A DNA stretch of 22,133 bases from UBA1146 sp050256555 (lineage in GTDB: Bacteria > Planctomycetota > UBA8108 > UBA1146). Positions 6,383 to 15,249 of this stretch are shown one piece after another (the stretch's first letter is position 1; each line of letters opens with the position of its first letter). The notes beneath the pieces are model-generated. The model saw only the letters and a program-made list of their open reading frames with translations. It searched no databases and had not been told where the DNA came from. Both the position numbers and the translations under genes were made by a program. Where the stretch lies: NCBI GenBank assembly GCA_050256555.1, contig JBBWWC010000252.1, positions 1 to 22,133 of the forward strand. The letters are read 5' to 3'.

Positions 6383-7782
6383 CCCTGGATCAGCAATCCA
6401 AGCCGATACATCTCATGAAGGATTTTGGTCAGGGTTGCCGGTGACTGCTGAATGAAAAAGGGCATCCGAGATGCTCGTGAATGCAGTTGTGATAGTTCAA
6501 TTCCATCTCCGACCAGTTCGAGTAGTACGGCACTCGGAATCGATCCGATCTGATCGATCGCTTCCTCATCGCTGTCATTGAGACGGATTCCAGGCCTTGC
6601 TACCAGATGGTCATCTTCAGCGACCCAGCGTGATTCATGATGAAGTTGTGGAGCCGCAACGAGTCGTTGAGGGAGGGGCGCCGAGATCGAGTGCTGTTGG
6701 TTGTCGAGGCGCTGGCGAGCAGTCCAGAAGGGGTGCTGGGAAAATCGATTTTCGACATGATAGAGATCGATGGCTCGTTGACGGTGTAGCCGGAACAGTC
6801 TGCGTTCCCAGCGTTGTCGATGATCGACCATCGTTTGCTGGTCGGCTTTTCCCAGCAGAACGGTTCGGGCGGCTCTTGCAGTGGCTTCTGCCGAGACCAG
6901 TGCCTTTTCCAATCCCTGGCTCGATAAAGGATCGATGGCGCTGATGGCATCTCCGGCAAGAAATAGCTGACCACTGGATTGTTGAAACCGAGCCGTTGCC
7001 AGCGTACCGCGAGATGATGAGGAATGGATGTCTCTGGCTGGCCCACGGGCTGCTTGTAATGCAGAGTTCCAGACTTCATCACGGCCAAGCGCTTTGACTT
7101 GTGCCGGATCGCAGAAGAGCGCCAGGCTGATTCGGGCCTCATCGATTGGAAGCCACCAGAGCCAGCCTTCAGCGACCGCCTCGATCAGCGATGATTGGGC
7201 CTCCTCTGCGGTGGATTCGATGACAGCACTGAGAGCGATCATCTCGGGTAAACGATCGGTGATCTCGACCGGCAGTAATGGTGCGCCTGTGTTTCGACCA
7301 GTGGCGGCGATCACCAGAGAAGCGGCGACCGTGATGCTTTTTCCGTCTTGATCGAGATGGACTTCGCCAGAGCCTGTGGCGGGTAGATTTCCGGTCGCAC
7401 GTGTTCTTTCGAAAAATTCGACGCCAGCGGTGAGAGCTTGTTCTCTGAGCCATCGATCGAAGGCTGGACGCAAGAATCGCCAGCCACGCTCGGCCGGGGC
7501 CAGATCTTCGATTTCCAGGTCGGAGTGCGACCAGCAACGACCGTGTCGAGAAGGTCCCTCCAGGACGATGTTTTTTCCGCCAGCTGGATCGATGATCGCT
7601 TTGAGCCCGAGTCGTTCGAGGGTTGCTGCGGCACCCGGGACCACCGTCTCGACGGGTAAACCACCTTCTCGTTTTTCGGCGCTGACGAGTAGTACCTGGT
7701 GGCCCTGTCGCGCCAGCAAGGTCGCCACGATGGAGCCGGTCGGGCCGCCACCGATGACCAGCACTTCTCGTTCGATGATCAT
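6379..7782 (-). CDS. qhpG: QhpG, FAD-dependent monooxygenase for CTQ biogenesis
   Basis: QhpG is a flavoprotein monooxygenase that hydroxylates the tryptophan of the crosslinked gamma subunit during CTQ formation. The protein has 467 residues from ATG 7782. The N-terminal Rossmann motif VLVIGGGPTGSIVATLLA (residues 8-25) binds FAD, and the second FAD motif LAGDAISAIDPLSSQGLEKA (275-294) is typical of group A monooxygenases. Residues 385-467 form an extra helical C-terminal domain of the kind thought to help hold the protein substrate. The frame is open further upstream to 7950, but that part is antisense-like to the peptidase gene, and an AAGGAGG at 7786-7792 fixes the start. It is 19 bases downstream of the DPP4-like gene on the same strand, probably in one transcript, and convergent with qhpE. 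A halogenase/geranylgeranyl-reductase-like flavoprotein would look similar; the context makes QhpG much more likely. Confidence 0.9.
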   Translation of the reverse strand: MIIEREVLVIGGGPTGSIVATLLARQGHQVLLVSAEKREGGLPVETVVPGAAATLERLGLKAIIDPAGGKNIVLEGPSRHGRCWSHSDLEIEDLAPAERGWRFLRPAFDRWLREQALTAGVEFFERTRATGNLPATGSGEVHLDQDGKSITVAASLVIAATGRNTGAPLLPVEITDRLPEMIALSAVIESTAEEAQSSLIEAVAEGWLWWLPIDEARISLALFCDPAQVKALGRDEVWNSALQAARGPARDIHSSSSRGTLATARFQQSSGQLFLAGDAISAIDPLSSQGLEKALVSAEATARAARTVLLGKADQQTMVDHRQRWERRLFRLHRQRAIDLYHVENRFSQHPFWTARQRLDNQQHSISAPLPQRLVAAPQLHHESRWVAEDDHLVARPGIRLNDSDEEAIDQIGSIPSAVLLELVGDGIELSQLHSRASRMPFFIQQSPATLTKILHEMYRLGLLIQG

Positions 7783-7785
7783 GAG

Positions 7786-7792
7786 CCTCCTT
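7786..7792 (-). promoter_or_regulatory. Shine-Dalgarno that sets the qhpG start
   Basis: The minus strand reads AAGGAGG, then CTC, then ATG. The spacing is short, but the match to the anti-Shine-Dalgarno core is perfect. This supports the start at 7782 over the longer frame that reaches 7950. Confidence 0.8.
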
Positions 7793-7801
7793 GGTGTTGG
7801 C

Positions 7802-9889
7802 TCAGAGAGAAGTTTTTCGAGCCTCGAATCCGGGTTGCAGTACCCGGTCGAAGAACTCCCATTGTGTTTGGCCACCACCGCGCCCGAGGCCATGACCGTT
7901 GTTGGGGAAGAAGCGACTTTCGTAGGACGCATTCCCCTTGTCGAGTGCATCGATCAGCTGGAAGGCGTTATTCGGGTGGACGTTGTCATCGACCATGCCG
8001 TGGAGAATGAGAATCTTACCACCGGCCTTTTTGAAGTTTTCGATGTAATCGGTACGGGTGGCCCGACCGATGTCGTAGCCGTCTGGATTGAGTTGTGGGG
8101 TACTCATGTAGCGTTCGGTGTAAATGGTGTCGTAGTGGCGCCAGTCAGTGACGCCGGATCCATTAACTGCGGCGCTATAGACATCTGGATGCTTGAGGAC
8201 ACCCATCGCAGACATGTAACCCCCGTAGGAAAATCCGACGATGCCGACTCGTGATCCATCGAAGTAGGAGCGCTGGCGTAACATCCGGATCGCATCGGCA
8301 TGATCCTGGATATCGATGTCTCCGAGTCGTAGGTAAGCGGCTCCGAGAAATGCCTTACCCCGGTTGCCAGTGCCGCGATTGTTGACCTTGACGACCAGGT
8401 AGCCGCGATTGTTCTCGGAGCGGGGAGTCGAGACATAACGCGCCGAGATTTCGTTGGATCCGGGACCACCATAGAGAGCATTGATGACGGGGTACTGGTT
8501 TTTCGGATCGAAGTCGGTCGGTTTGTAGAGGATTCCGTAGATGTCAAAACGATCATCGTTGGATCGGAACTTGAACATCTCCGCAATGTTTGCGGCGGAG
8601 GCAGGGTCCCCTTCGGCAAGTTTGGCGACCAGTTTTCCATCGGAACTGTAAAGGGCAGTACTGGGAGGTGTGTTGACCTCTTCATACTGTGAGACCAGCC
8701 ACTTCTTGTCGGGAGAGAGATGGAAATTTGAATGATGGAAATCGAGACTGGTGACTCTTGTTTGTCCCGTTCCATCGAGATTTACCAGGTGATACTGCAT
8801 GTAGTATGGATTTTTCGCTGAACTGTAGGCGGCGAATCCGAGCATATCGTTCTCTTCATCGACGAACTGAATTCCGGACGATTGGAAATCACCGGAACTG
8901 ATGGTGTTGTGCAGTTTGCCGTCGAGATCTCGTAACTCGTAATGGGTGTAACCACTCTTCTCGGTGGTCCAGATGAAGCGGTGGTTGTCAGCCAGGTATC
9001 TCATGCTGGGGCTGTTACTCTGCCAGGTATCCTGCTGTTCTTCGACCACCAGGCGACAGGCTCCCGTTTCGAGATCGATGGCCATCACCTTGAGATGTTG
9101 CTGCAAGCGGTCGGTCCAGTTGACCAGCATCACGGCTCCATCGGGCGAAGTGCGGATGTTGAAGATGTATTCTTCGGAGCCTCCGCCGACATCGATGCGG
9201 GTGATCTCCTGGCTGGCCAGGTCATAGACCATCAGTTCGGCACCGGGGTTTTTGGCACCCGCCTTGGGGTAATACTCAGGATAGTGGGTGGTGTTGAAGT
9301 TCGACCAGCCTCTGACCAGATGAAACGGTTCGACGCCGGTGTCGTCGAATTTGTAAAAGAGCAACTTCTGTGAATTGGGCGTCCACCACATGGCGCGATT
9401 CTGTCCCAGCTCTTCACCGTAGACCCAGCTGGCAGTGCCATAGTGAATATCTTTGTTACCGGTGATGGTGACCGCTATTTTTTCGCCGGTTTGCTTCTCC
9501 TTGAGGACCACGTTCCAGTTTTCGTAGTGAGCTTCCCAGCGTCCGTTAGGCGAATCGACCTGCTTGTACTGGCGACCACGTGTCGGGCGACCGACATAGG
9601 TTCCCGTCAGGCTGTTACCACCACGCGACCGCCGCGCTCTTCGTCGCTCCGATCGAGGGGTGACCCCCGCTTCTCCGATGACTTCCTGATCACCGGTCGC
9701 CAGTTCGATGCGATATTTTTTCCCCTGGTTGCTGTAGCTTAAAAATTTCCCGTCGTCACTCCACTCGATACCGGAGACCACTCCCTGTTGTGCTGCTGAC
9801 GATCCTCTTTGCGCCTCGCTGACGCCAGGTCCGATCAAGATGAGTATAAAAGTGACAATCAGCGGTAGAGACGCGGGGTGCGATGACAT
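7802..9889 (-). CDS. Secreted dipeptidyl peptidase IV-like serine peptidase (S9B)
   Basis: This enzyme should release N-terminal X-Pro or X-Ala dipeptides from peptides outside the cytoplasm. The 695-residue protein has a Sec signal peptide (LIVTFILILIGPGVSEA, cut near residue 26), a DPP4-type propeller domain (about 35-440) and an alpha/beta hydrolase domain (about 445-695). The nucleophile is S554 in GFSYGGYMS, with D634 in HGMVDDNVHPNN and H666 in FPNNGHGLG. The segment SWVYGEELGQNRAMWWTPN (154-172) holds the paired glutamates E159/E160 that anchor the substrate amino terminus in true DPP4 enzymes, which separates it from oligopeptidases. The residues from about 80 to 108 are a basic Arg/Gly-rich insert. 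AAGGAG at 9896-9901 is the ribosome site. qhpG follows after 19 bases on the same strand, so the two are probably co-transcribed. Confidence 0.92.
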   Translation of the reverse strand: MSSHPASLPLIVTFILILIGPGVSEAQRGSSAAQQGVVSGIEWSDDGKFLSYSNQGKKYRIELATGDQEVIGEAGVTPRSERRRARRSRGGNSLTGTYVGRPTRGRQYKQVDSPNGRWEAHYENWNVVLKEKQTGEKIAVTITGNKDIHYGTASWVYGEELGQNRAMWWTPNSQKLLFYKFDDTGVEPFHLVRGWSNFNTTHYPEYYPKAGAKNPGAELMVYDLASQEITRIDVGGGSEEYIFNIRTSPDGAVMLVNWTDRLQQHLKVMAIDLETGACRLVVEEQQDTWQSNSPSMRYLADNHRFIWTTEKSGYTHYELRDLDGKLHNTISSGDFQSSGIQFVDEENDMLGFAAYSSAKNPYYMQYHLVNLDGTGQTRVTSLDFHHSNFHLSPDKKWLVSQYEEVNTPPSTALYSSDGKLVAKLAEGDPASAANIAEMFKFRSNDDRFDIYGILYKPTDFDPKNQYPVINALYGGPGSNEISARYVSTPRSENNRGYLVVKVNNRGTGNRGKAFLGAAYLRLGDIDIQDHADAIRMLRQRSYFDGSRVGIVGFSYGGYMSAMGVLKHPDVYSAAVNGSGVTDWRHYDTIYTERYMSTPQLNPDGYDIGRATRTDYIENFKKAGGKILILHGMVDDNVHPNNAFQLIDALDKGNASYESRFFPNNGHGLGRGGGQTQWEFFDRVLQPGFEARKTSL

Positions 9890-10273
9890 TTGAGGCTCCT
9901 TCGATGAAGTTGATCTTGGCCTGGAACGATCCCACAGCTATTGGGATGGTCAGTCGAATCGGGACGAGGGTCAAGAGTACTGTTGTGACTTCATCCTCTT
10001 TCGAGGTGTCGATGGTGAGCTGTAGAGGCAGTCGGGGGCATGATCCGGGCTCGTGAGGTTCTCAACTACCTGTTAGCCACCCCCAGTATCGGGTCTGGTC
10101 GGCAGGATCTCGTCTTTTTCAGTCAGAAGAGGCATGGTTTGGTTGCGAGAACCTGTATTGCATTCTGCGGGCGAGGGCCCAACTATAATGTTCTGATCTT
10201 CTTCTTCTGCGAATCGAGCCTCAGTCCTGAGTAACGATCGGCGAAGATCGATGATGAACAGGGAGTCAACCAC
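9890..10273. promoter_or_regulatory. Divergent intergenic region between the two peptidase genes
   Basis: These 384 bases lie between the starts of the DPP4-like gene (minus) and the S15-like gene (plus) and should contain both promoters. No conserved gene is visible: short frames here have no ribosome sites or recognisable domains. A perfect TATAAT at 10184-10189 is the best plus-strand element. On the minus strand a TTGACC (9969-9974) resembles a -35, but no acceptable -10 lies at the right distance. Ribosome sites are AAGGAG at 9896-9901 (minus) and GGGAG at 10261-10265 (plus). Confidence 0.6.
10158..10189 (+). promoter_or_regulatory. Candidate sigma70 promoter of the S15-like gene
   Basis: TATAAT at 10184-10189 is a perfect -10 hexamer. 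The nearest -35-like hexamer is TTGCAT at 10158-10163, but the 20-base spacer is longer than ideal, so the -35 is doubtful. Transcription would start near 10196, giving a leader of about 78 bases before the ATG at 10274. Confidence 0.4.
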
Positions 10274-12196
10274 ATGGATTCGTTTTGTAACAAGACATTA
10301 ACATCTTTCTACTTTCTCGCATTGCTCGGAATCCAGCCCTCTTTCGGCCACGGCTTCGATGAGCCGGAAGCCACGATCAAAACACAATCAGCAAAGCCCG
10401 CTCGAGCGGTTTTCGACGACGGCCAGGCTCAGGTTGTTGAAGCGTTCAAGGATTCTGAGCAGTGGATCCAAAATGATCTGTGGGTCGAGACCACGTTTGA
10501 CTCTGATGGCGATGGCCGGCTTGACCGGATGCACGTCGATGTCACTCGGCAGCGTCAGACCGATACCGAGGGCCTCAAAGTTCCGGTGATTTATAATTCC
10601 AGCCCTTACTTCTCCGGGACTGGTGCCAACGGTAAGCAGTATTCCTGGGATCCGCGTCATGAAGTGGGTGAGAAGCCACCGATGCATGAAACACCGCCAC
10701 CGATCAAGCATCAGGACCCGCGACCGATGATCTCCGGGCGTCAGGTCGATCGCTGGGTCCCACGTGGATTTGCCGTGGTGCACTCCGAGTCGCCTGGAAC
10801 CGGTCGTTCGCAAGGGTGTCCGACGATTGGTGGCGACAACGAATCTCTGGCTCCCAAGGCGGTGATCGACTGGCTCAATGGCCGGGCCAAAGGATTCACG
10901 ACCCCTGACGGGGATGAAGAAGTGGTCGCTACCTGGTGTACGGGCAAAGTCGGAATGATCGGAACTTCCTACGATGGCACGATCCCTCTGGCGGCAGCGA
11001 CCACCGGGGTGAAGGGGTTAGAGGTGATCATTCCCATCGCTCCCAATACCTCTTATTACCACTACTATCGATCGAACGGGCTGGTTCGACACCCCGGAGG
11101 CTATATCGGTGAGGACATCGATGTCCTGTATGACTGGATCAACAGTGGTGATCCAGAATATCGCGAGTACTGCGATTGTAATGTGCGAGACAAGGACATG
11201 ATGGAAGGATTCGATCGCACCACTGGCGATTACAACGAGTTCTGGGCCGGGCGTGATTACATTCACGATCTGGGACCGATGCGAGCCGCGTTGTTGATGG
11301 CTCATGGCTTCAATGACTGGAACGTGATGCCAGAACATAGCTGGCGCATCTATCAAGCGGTCCGCGATAAGGGGCTTCCTGCGCAGATTTACTACCATCA
11401 GGGTGGGCACGGGGGCGAACCGCCGATGGAGATGCTGAATCGCTGGTTTACGCGCTATCTCTACGGCGTTAATAACGGGGTCGAGAAAGGTCCCAAGGCG
11501 TGGATCGTTCGTGAGAATGACAAACGCAGCGACCCGACCGCCTATCCCGATTTTCCCCATCCGAAGGCGCGAAAAGTGGTACTCCATCCGCGACCGATCG
11601 ATGATGGAGATGGCGGGCTGGTTCTTTCGGGTCGTGGTAAACAGGGTCTCGCGACAATCATCGATGATGTTTCCCTCAGTGGTGAGAAACTCGCTCGGGC
11701 TGAACAGTCGGAGAGCCGGTTGTTGTTTACAACTCCCGAATTGACTGCTCCACTGCATCTTTCAGGAAACGCTCGTCTCAATATTAAACTTGCCTGCAGC
11801 AAACCAGCGGCAAATCTGTCGGTCTGGCTGGTCTCTCTACCGTGGGATGCCTCGAGTAAAAAGATTACGAGCAACATCGTCACCCGGGGTTGGGCGGATC
11901 CACAAAATCACAAGTCGTTGACCGACAGCGAACCGCTCGAACCGGGCAAGTTCTATTCGTTGAGCTTTGAGTTGCAACCGGACGATCAGATCATCCCGGT
12001 CGGGCAGAGCCTCGGGTTGATGATCTTCTCGAGCGACCGTGATTTTACGTTGTGGCCCGAAGCGGGCACCGAGTTAAGCGTCGATCTCGATGGCACTTCG
12101 CTCGAACTGCCAGTTGTCGGCGGCAGATCAGCATTGAGGAAATCGATCAAGCCCGTCAAGAGGAGGGCCTCTCTGAATCTGCCGGGTAGCAACTAG
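10274..12196 (+). CDS. Secreted CocE/X-Pro dipeptidyl-peptidase family (S15) hydrolase
   Basis: This is a 640-residue serine hydrolase of the S15/CocE class, expected to act on X-Pro dipeptides or on related acyl/ester bonds. A Sec signal peptide (LTSFYFLALLGIQPSFG) begins the protein. The alpha/beta hydrolase core has S232 in MIGTSYDGTIPLAAATTG, D348 in AHGFNDWNVMPEHS and H379 in YHQGGHGGEPP, which is the usual order and spacing. FDSDGDGRLDRM (75-86) looks like a calcium-loop-type acidic segment near the start. The region from about 435 to the end matches the jelly-roll C-terminal domain of the family (PLHLSGNARLNIKLACSKP, WADPQNHKSL). Sequence alone does not decide between peptidase and esterase activity. 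GGGAG eight bases before ATG 10274 supports the start. The stop overlaps that of the convergent EEP gene. Confidence 0.85.
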   Translation: MDSFCNKTLTSFYFLALLGIQPSFGHGFDEPEATIKTQSAKPARAVFDDGQAQVVEAFKDSEQWIQNDLWVETTFDSDGDGRLDRMHVDVTRQRQTDTEGLKVPVIYNSSPYFSGTGANGKQYSWDPRHEVGEKPPMHETPPPIKHQDPRPMISGRQVDRWVPRGFAVVHSESPGTGRSQGCPTIGGDNESLAPKAVIDWLNGRAKGFTTPDGDEEVVATWCTGKVGMIGTSYDGTIPLAAATTGVKGLEVIIPIAPNTSYYHYYRSNGLVRHPGGYIGEDIDVLYDWINSGDPEYREYCDCNVRDKDMMEGFDRTTGDYNEFWAGRDYIHDLGPMRAALLMAHGFNDWNVMPEHSWRIYQAVRDKGLPAQIYYHQGGHGGEPPMEMLNRWFTRYLYGVNNGVEKGPKAWIVRENDKRSDPTAYPDFPHPKARKVVLHPRPIDDGDGGLVLSGRGKQGLATIIDDVSLSGEKLARAEQSESRLLFTTPELTAPLHLSGNARLNIKLACSKPAANLSVWLVSLPWDASSKKITSNIVTRGWADPQNHKSLTDSEPLEPGKFYSLSFELQPDDQIIPVGQSLGLMIFSSDRDFTLWPEAGTELSVDLDGTSLELPVVGGRSALRKSIKPVKRRASLNLPGSN

Positions 12197-13041
12197 GATT
12201 CAGGTGTGAAGGAAGTACAGACCGGGTAGTGATCAGACCACTGTCCGACGCTCGAATCGTCGGTGACGACGCGTGCGGAGATTGCGCGCCTGGCGGTTGA
12301 GGGATCAGCGAACACGAAGTCGATACGTCTTCTCGTCCGCTGGACGTCCTCCATGTCCTTGCGCCAGCGCGGGATCAGCGCCGGTGAGCCAAAGGTGTAC
12401 CGGGCGGCGGGTGCATGGGCATGAGTCAGATCGACAAAGCCGCTCTCGAGGAACGTGTCGGTGATTCGGTAGTCGAAAGTGCGCACGCCATCGACCACTT
12501 CGCCGAGTTGGCCATGTTCGAGCAGGTACTCGTGATCGTGGCGGATCTCACCGTTGAAGTCTCCGACGACAAGAACAGGTTTCCCCTTCGACACCAGATC
12601 CACAGCCAGTTTGGCGATGTGCTCGGGTTCATGGATCTTGCCTGGCCAGAAGTGAACAACCAACACATCGAAGCCATGGGTACGGACGTGCAAGTAGCCA
12701 TGATGGAAACCGGCGACTCGTCGTTCGATGACCTCGATTGGCGCACTGCTGGTGAGTGCCACCGGATAGCCACTCTCCTTGTGCATCACCGAGTAGGGAT
12801 GCCCCCATTTCGCTGCAAGCCTCGCCAGCCCAGCGGAGTCGACATGTAAGACTTCCTGAAGAGCGACCATCGCTGGCTGCTCGGCAGCGAGCCACGCGGC
12901 TGCCGAATCGGTATGACTCTGGTGGTCGAACAGGTGGTAGGTGTTCCAGTTGACGAGTTTCAGGCTCGGAGATTCCACCATGGTCTCCATGCTTTGGCAG
13001 GAGAGCAGGCACAAGATGGAAAACAGAAGGGTGATGCGCAT
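12193..13041 (-). CDS. Lipoprotein of the endonuclease/exonuclease/phosphatase (EEP) family
   Basis: This is a 282-residue protein with a lipoprotein signal (MRITLLFSILCLLSCQS, lipobox LLSC with acylated C15), so it is anchored to a membrane outside the cytoplasm. The EEP/DNase I-like fold is shown by the metal and catalytic motifs in order: LVNWNTYHL, ALQEVLHVD, VVGDFNGEIRHD, RIDFVFAD and SDHYPVCTSF near the C-terminus. Possible activities are a nuclease or phosphodiesterase/phosphatase; the substrate cannot be read from sequence. GGGAG at 13049-13053 is the ribosome site, and only 18 bases separate it from the PiT stop. It is therefore probably the last gene of the phosphate block, where a secreted phosphate-releasing enzyme would make sense (inference). 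Its stop overlaps the S15-like gene stop by tail-to-tail arrangement. Confidence 0.85.
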   Translation of the reverse strand: MRITLLFSILCLLSCQSMETMVESPSLKLVNWNTYHLFDHQSHTDSAAAWLAAEQPAMVALQEVLHVDSAGLARLAAKWGHPYSVMHKESGYPVALTSSAPIEVIERRVAGFHHGYLHVRTHGFDVLVVHFWPGKIHEPEHIAKLAVDLVSKGKPVLVVGDFNGEIRHDHEYLLEHGQLGEVVDGVRTFDYRITDTFLESGFVDLTHAHAPAARYTFGSPALIPRWRKDMEDVQRTRRRIDFVFADPSTARRAISARVVTDDSSVGQWSDHYPVCTSFTPES

Positions 13042-13059
13042 CAGGAATCTCCCAGGTAG

Positions 13060-14511
13060 TTAGCTGAAAAATGCCATCAGGATCTTGTAGAAGATCATTG
13101 CGAAAAAGGCACCCGCTGGCACGGTGATGACCCAGGAGATGGCAATATCTCGCACCGTGTTGAGGTTGAGAGCACCCATTCCCCGGGCCAGACCGACTCC
13201 GACCACTGCTCCTACCAGTGTATGAGTGGTGGAGATGGGCAAACCGAGTTTACTGGCCAGAACGATGGTGGCGGCTGCTGCGAATTCAGCGGTGAATCCA
13301 CGTGAAGGGGTCAATTCCGTGATGCGACGTCCGACCGTCTCCATGACGCGCCAGCCCCAGGTCGCCAGCCCTGCGACGATTCCCAGTCCACCGAGCGCCA
13401 GCGCCCACAGCGGAACCTCTGATTTCATCGCAACGGTTCCTTCTTTGACCGTTTGAACCACGGCCGATAGGGGACCGATGGCATTGGCGACGTCATTGGA
13501 TCCGTGGGCAAAAGCGACGAAGCAAGCACTGAGGATCTGCAGGTAGACGAAAATTTTCTCGACCTTGTTGAGGGAGGGGGAGTCAGTAGGGCCCTTTTCA
13601 CGCTCCATTGTCAGCGTTAGAGCCTCTGTCTTTTTGAGAAGTTCAGCGACTTCTTTTTGGACCGAGGGGTCGGAAACATCTTTGACCCGGCGTAAGTGCT
13701 TTTTGGCTTTGGTAAGAGAGCTCGCCAGGTATTGCAACCGATGTGGGCTTTCGGATTCGTCTTCCTCGGGGACCTTGATTCTACGTACAAGTAAAGCGGT
13801 GATGACAGCGGAGATAAATCCGACGCCCATGGCGATGAGTAGAGCTGGCCCCAGTTCGAGGTTGAGGTTGAGATTCTTGAGACCTTTAAAAACCAGCGTC
13901 AAGGTCAGGATCGTGAAGACGATGAAGACCAGCAGCGGAGCGAGTTTCTTGGTCGCTGCCAACGGATTTCTCTGATAGAAGATGTTCCTCAGTAGTAGTC
14001 TGAAGGTCAGGTAACTGATCGTAGCACTGAGCAGTGGAGACACCACCCAGCTCGAGACGATCTGTCCGACCTTGGACCAGTGAATTGCCGTGGTCCAACT
14101 GAGACCCCTTTCGGGGTCGGCTTCGATGGCGTAGAGGATTCCGAAACCGATGATGGCTCCCACGATGGAATGTGTTGTCGAGACGGGCCAACCGAAATAG
14201 GAAGCGATCTGTAACCAGGCTCCGGCCGCCAGCAGTGCCGCCAACATGCCGCAGATGAAAGCGGTCGGGTCACCGACGAACAGGTCGGAATCGACAATTC
14301 CCTTCCTGACGGTTTGAGAAACCGATGAACCGGCAAGGAAGGCTCCTGCAAATTCGAGCACAGCAGCGACGATGACGGCCCGTTTGAGGGTCAATGCACC
14401 AGATCCGACCGATGTTCCCATGGCGTTGGCTACATCGTTGGCACCGATGTTCCATGCCATGTAAAAGCCGAAGATTCCGGCCAGAGTCAGGAAGATGGTT
14501 GGATCAGTCAC
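13060..14511 (-). CDS. PiT-family inorganic phosphate transporter
   Basis: This is an inner-membrane phosphate permease, 483 residues, driven by a cation gradient (proton or sodium). It has the inverted duplicated PiT signature: NIGANDVANAMG at 22-32 and HGSNDVANAIGP at 336-347, and two STTH blocks (STTHSIVGA at 111-119 and STTHTLVGAVVG in the second half). A hydrophilic cytoplasmic loop spans about 242-320, and hydrophobic helices fill the rest, as expected of 10-12 membrane spans. The start is GTG at 14511; its ribosome site is weak (purine-rich AAGAGAA upstream). It follows the DUF47 gene after 30 bases, the common pit accessory arrangement, so DUF47 probably modulates this transporter. 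Confidence 0.95.
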   Translation of the reverse strand: MTDPTIFLTLAGIFGFYMAWNIGANDVANAMGTSVGSGALTLKRAVIVAAVLEFAGAFLAGSSVSQTVRKGIVDSDLFVGDPTAFICGMLAALLAAGAWLQIASYFGWPVSTTHSIVGAIIGFGILYAIEADPERGLSWTTAIHWSKVGQIVSSWVVSPLLSATISYLTFRLLLRNIFYQRNPLAATKKLAPLLVFIVFTILTLTLVFKGLKNLNLNLELGPALLIAMGVGFISAVITALLVRRIKVPEEDESESPHRLQYLASSLTKAKKHLRRVKDVSDPSVQKEVAELLKKTEALTLTMEREKGPTDSPSLNKVEKIFVYLQILSACFVAFAHGSNDVANAIGPLSAVVQTVKEGTVAMKSEVPLWALALGGLGIVAGLATWGWRVMETVGRRITELTPSRGFTAEFAAAATIVLASKLGLPISTTHTLVGAVVGVGLARGMGALNLNTVRDIAISWVITVPAGAFFAMIFYKILMAFFS

Positions 14512-14541
14512 GAAGCTTGATTCTCTTTTCCTCGGTTAGGT

Positions 14542-15216
14542 TTATTTGAGTTCCAGCGTTGTCCGAACCTTGTCGGCAAGATTTTCGCTGAGGTCGCTGA
14601 TGGTGGCTATTTCGGACAGGATTCTCAACCACAGGTGGAACTCGGTGTAACTGAGCACGTCTTCGGAGTCGAACACGATGCGCAGCAACTCGCGCTGGCA
14701 CAGATCGACTTCGTGTTCCTTGACTGCTACTGCATGTACCAGTTCGCGTACCTTTTCCGCTTCTATTCCACCGAAGCCGCTTTCGAGCAGTTCATCGAGC
14801 TGCTCGATGACTCCGCGAGAGAGGTGGAAACAATCAGTACTCTTTGAGCAGAACTCAAGAAACACTTCTCTGATTGACGTTGGTACCGGTAGTTTCTTCA
14901 AGTTGCAGAGTACTGCGATATTTTCTGCAGTGTCGGCGATCTCATCCTGGGTTGAGATGATTTCCAGCAACTTGCCGCGATCAACTGGTAAAAAGAGACC
15001 TCTGGGCAAGTGGTTGCGGATGTCGTTCTTGACCAGATCCGCTTCATGTTCCGTCTTGGAGATTTTTCGGGAGATTTCACCGATCGACTCATGGTCTTCG
15101 TTGACAAAGACCTGGAACAGCTCACCGAGACCGTCGATGCATTCGCTGACTTTCCGCATGTGTGATTGCAACGGAACGAAAGGCGATTTTCCGAACAAAT
15201 TGGCGATGGTACGCAT
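14542..15216 (-). CDS. DUF47/PhoU-like protein, accessory to PiT transporter
   Basis: This 224-residue, all-helical cytoplasmic protein of the DUF47 family (PhoU-related, TIGR00153 type) is usually encoded beside pit. It shows the acidic metal-site repeats typical of the fold: SKTEHEADLVKNDIRNHL, STQDEIADTAENIA, VAVKEHEVDLCQREL and IATISDLSENLADKVRTTL. Its length is normal for the family. AGGAG at 15222-15226 lies five bases before the ATG. Its proposed role is control of phosphate uptake through PiT. The exact mechanism is not established for most members. Confidence 0.92.
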   Translation of the reverse strand: MRTIANLFGKSPFVPLQSHMRKVSECIDGLGELFQVFVNEDHESIGEISRKISKTEHEADLVKNDIRNHLPRGLFLPVDRGKLLEIISTQDEIADTAENIAVLCNLKKLPVPTSIREVFLEFCSKSTDCFHLSRGVIEQLDELLESGFGGIEAEKVRELVHAVAVKEHEVDLCQRELLRIVFDSEDVLSYTEFHLWLRILSEIATISDLSENLADKVRTTLELK

Positions 15217-15249
15217 CAGTTCTCCTGGTATTCGTTACAAACAAATTCA

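Noticed and set aside
7376..8254. Plus-strand frame of 292 codons across qhpG and the DPP4-like gene
   Set aside because: It crosses the junction of two clear minus-strand genes and has no family features.
11018..11758. Minus-strand frame of 246 codons inside the S15-like gene
   Set aside because: It is antisense to the nucleophile-to-C-terminal region, with no signal, no ribosome site and no domain.
14103..14118. Perfect hairpin GACCCC-TTTC-GGGGTC
   Set aside because: It lies inside the PiT coding sequence (encoding DPERG) with no T tract, so it is most likely coincidental.
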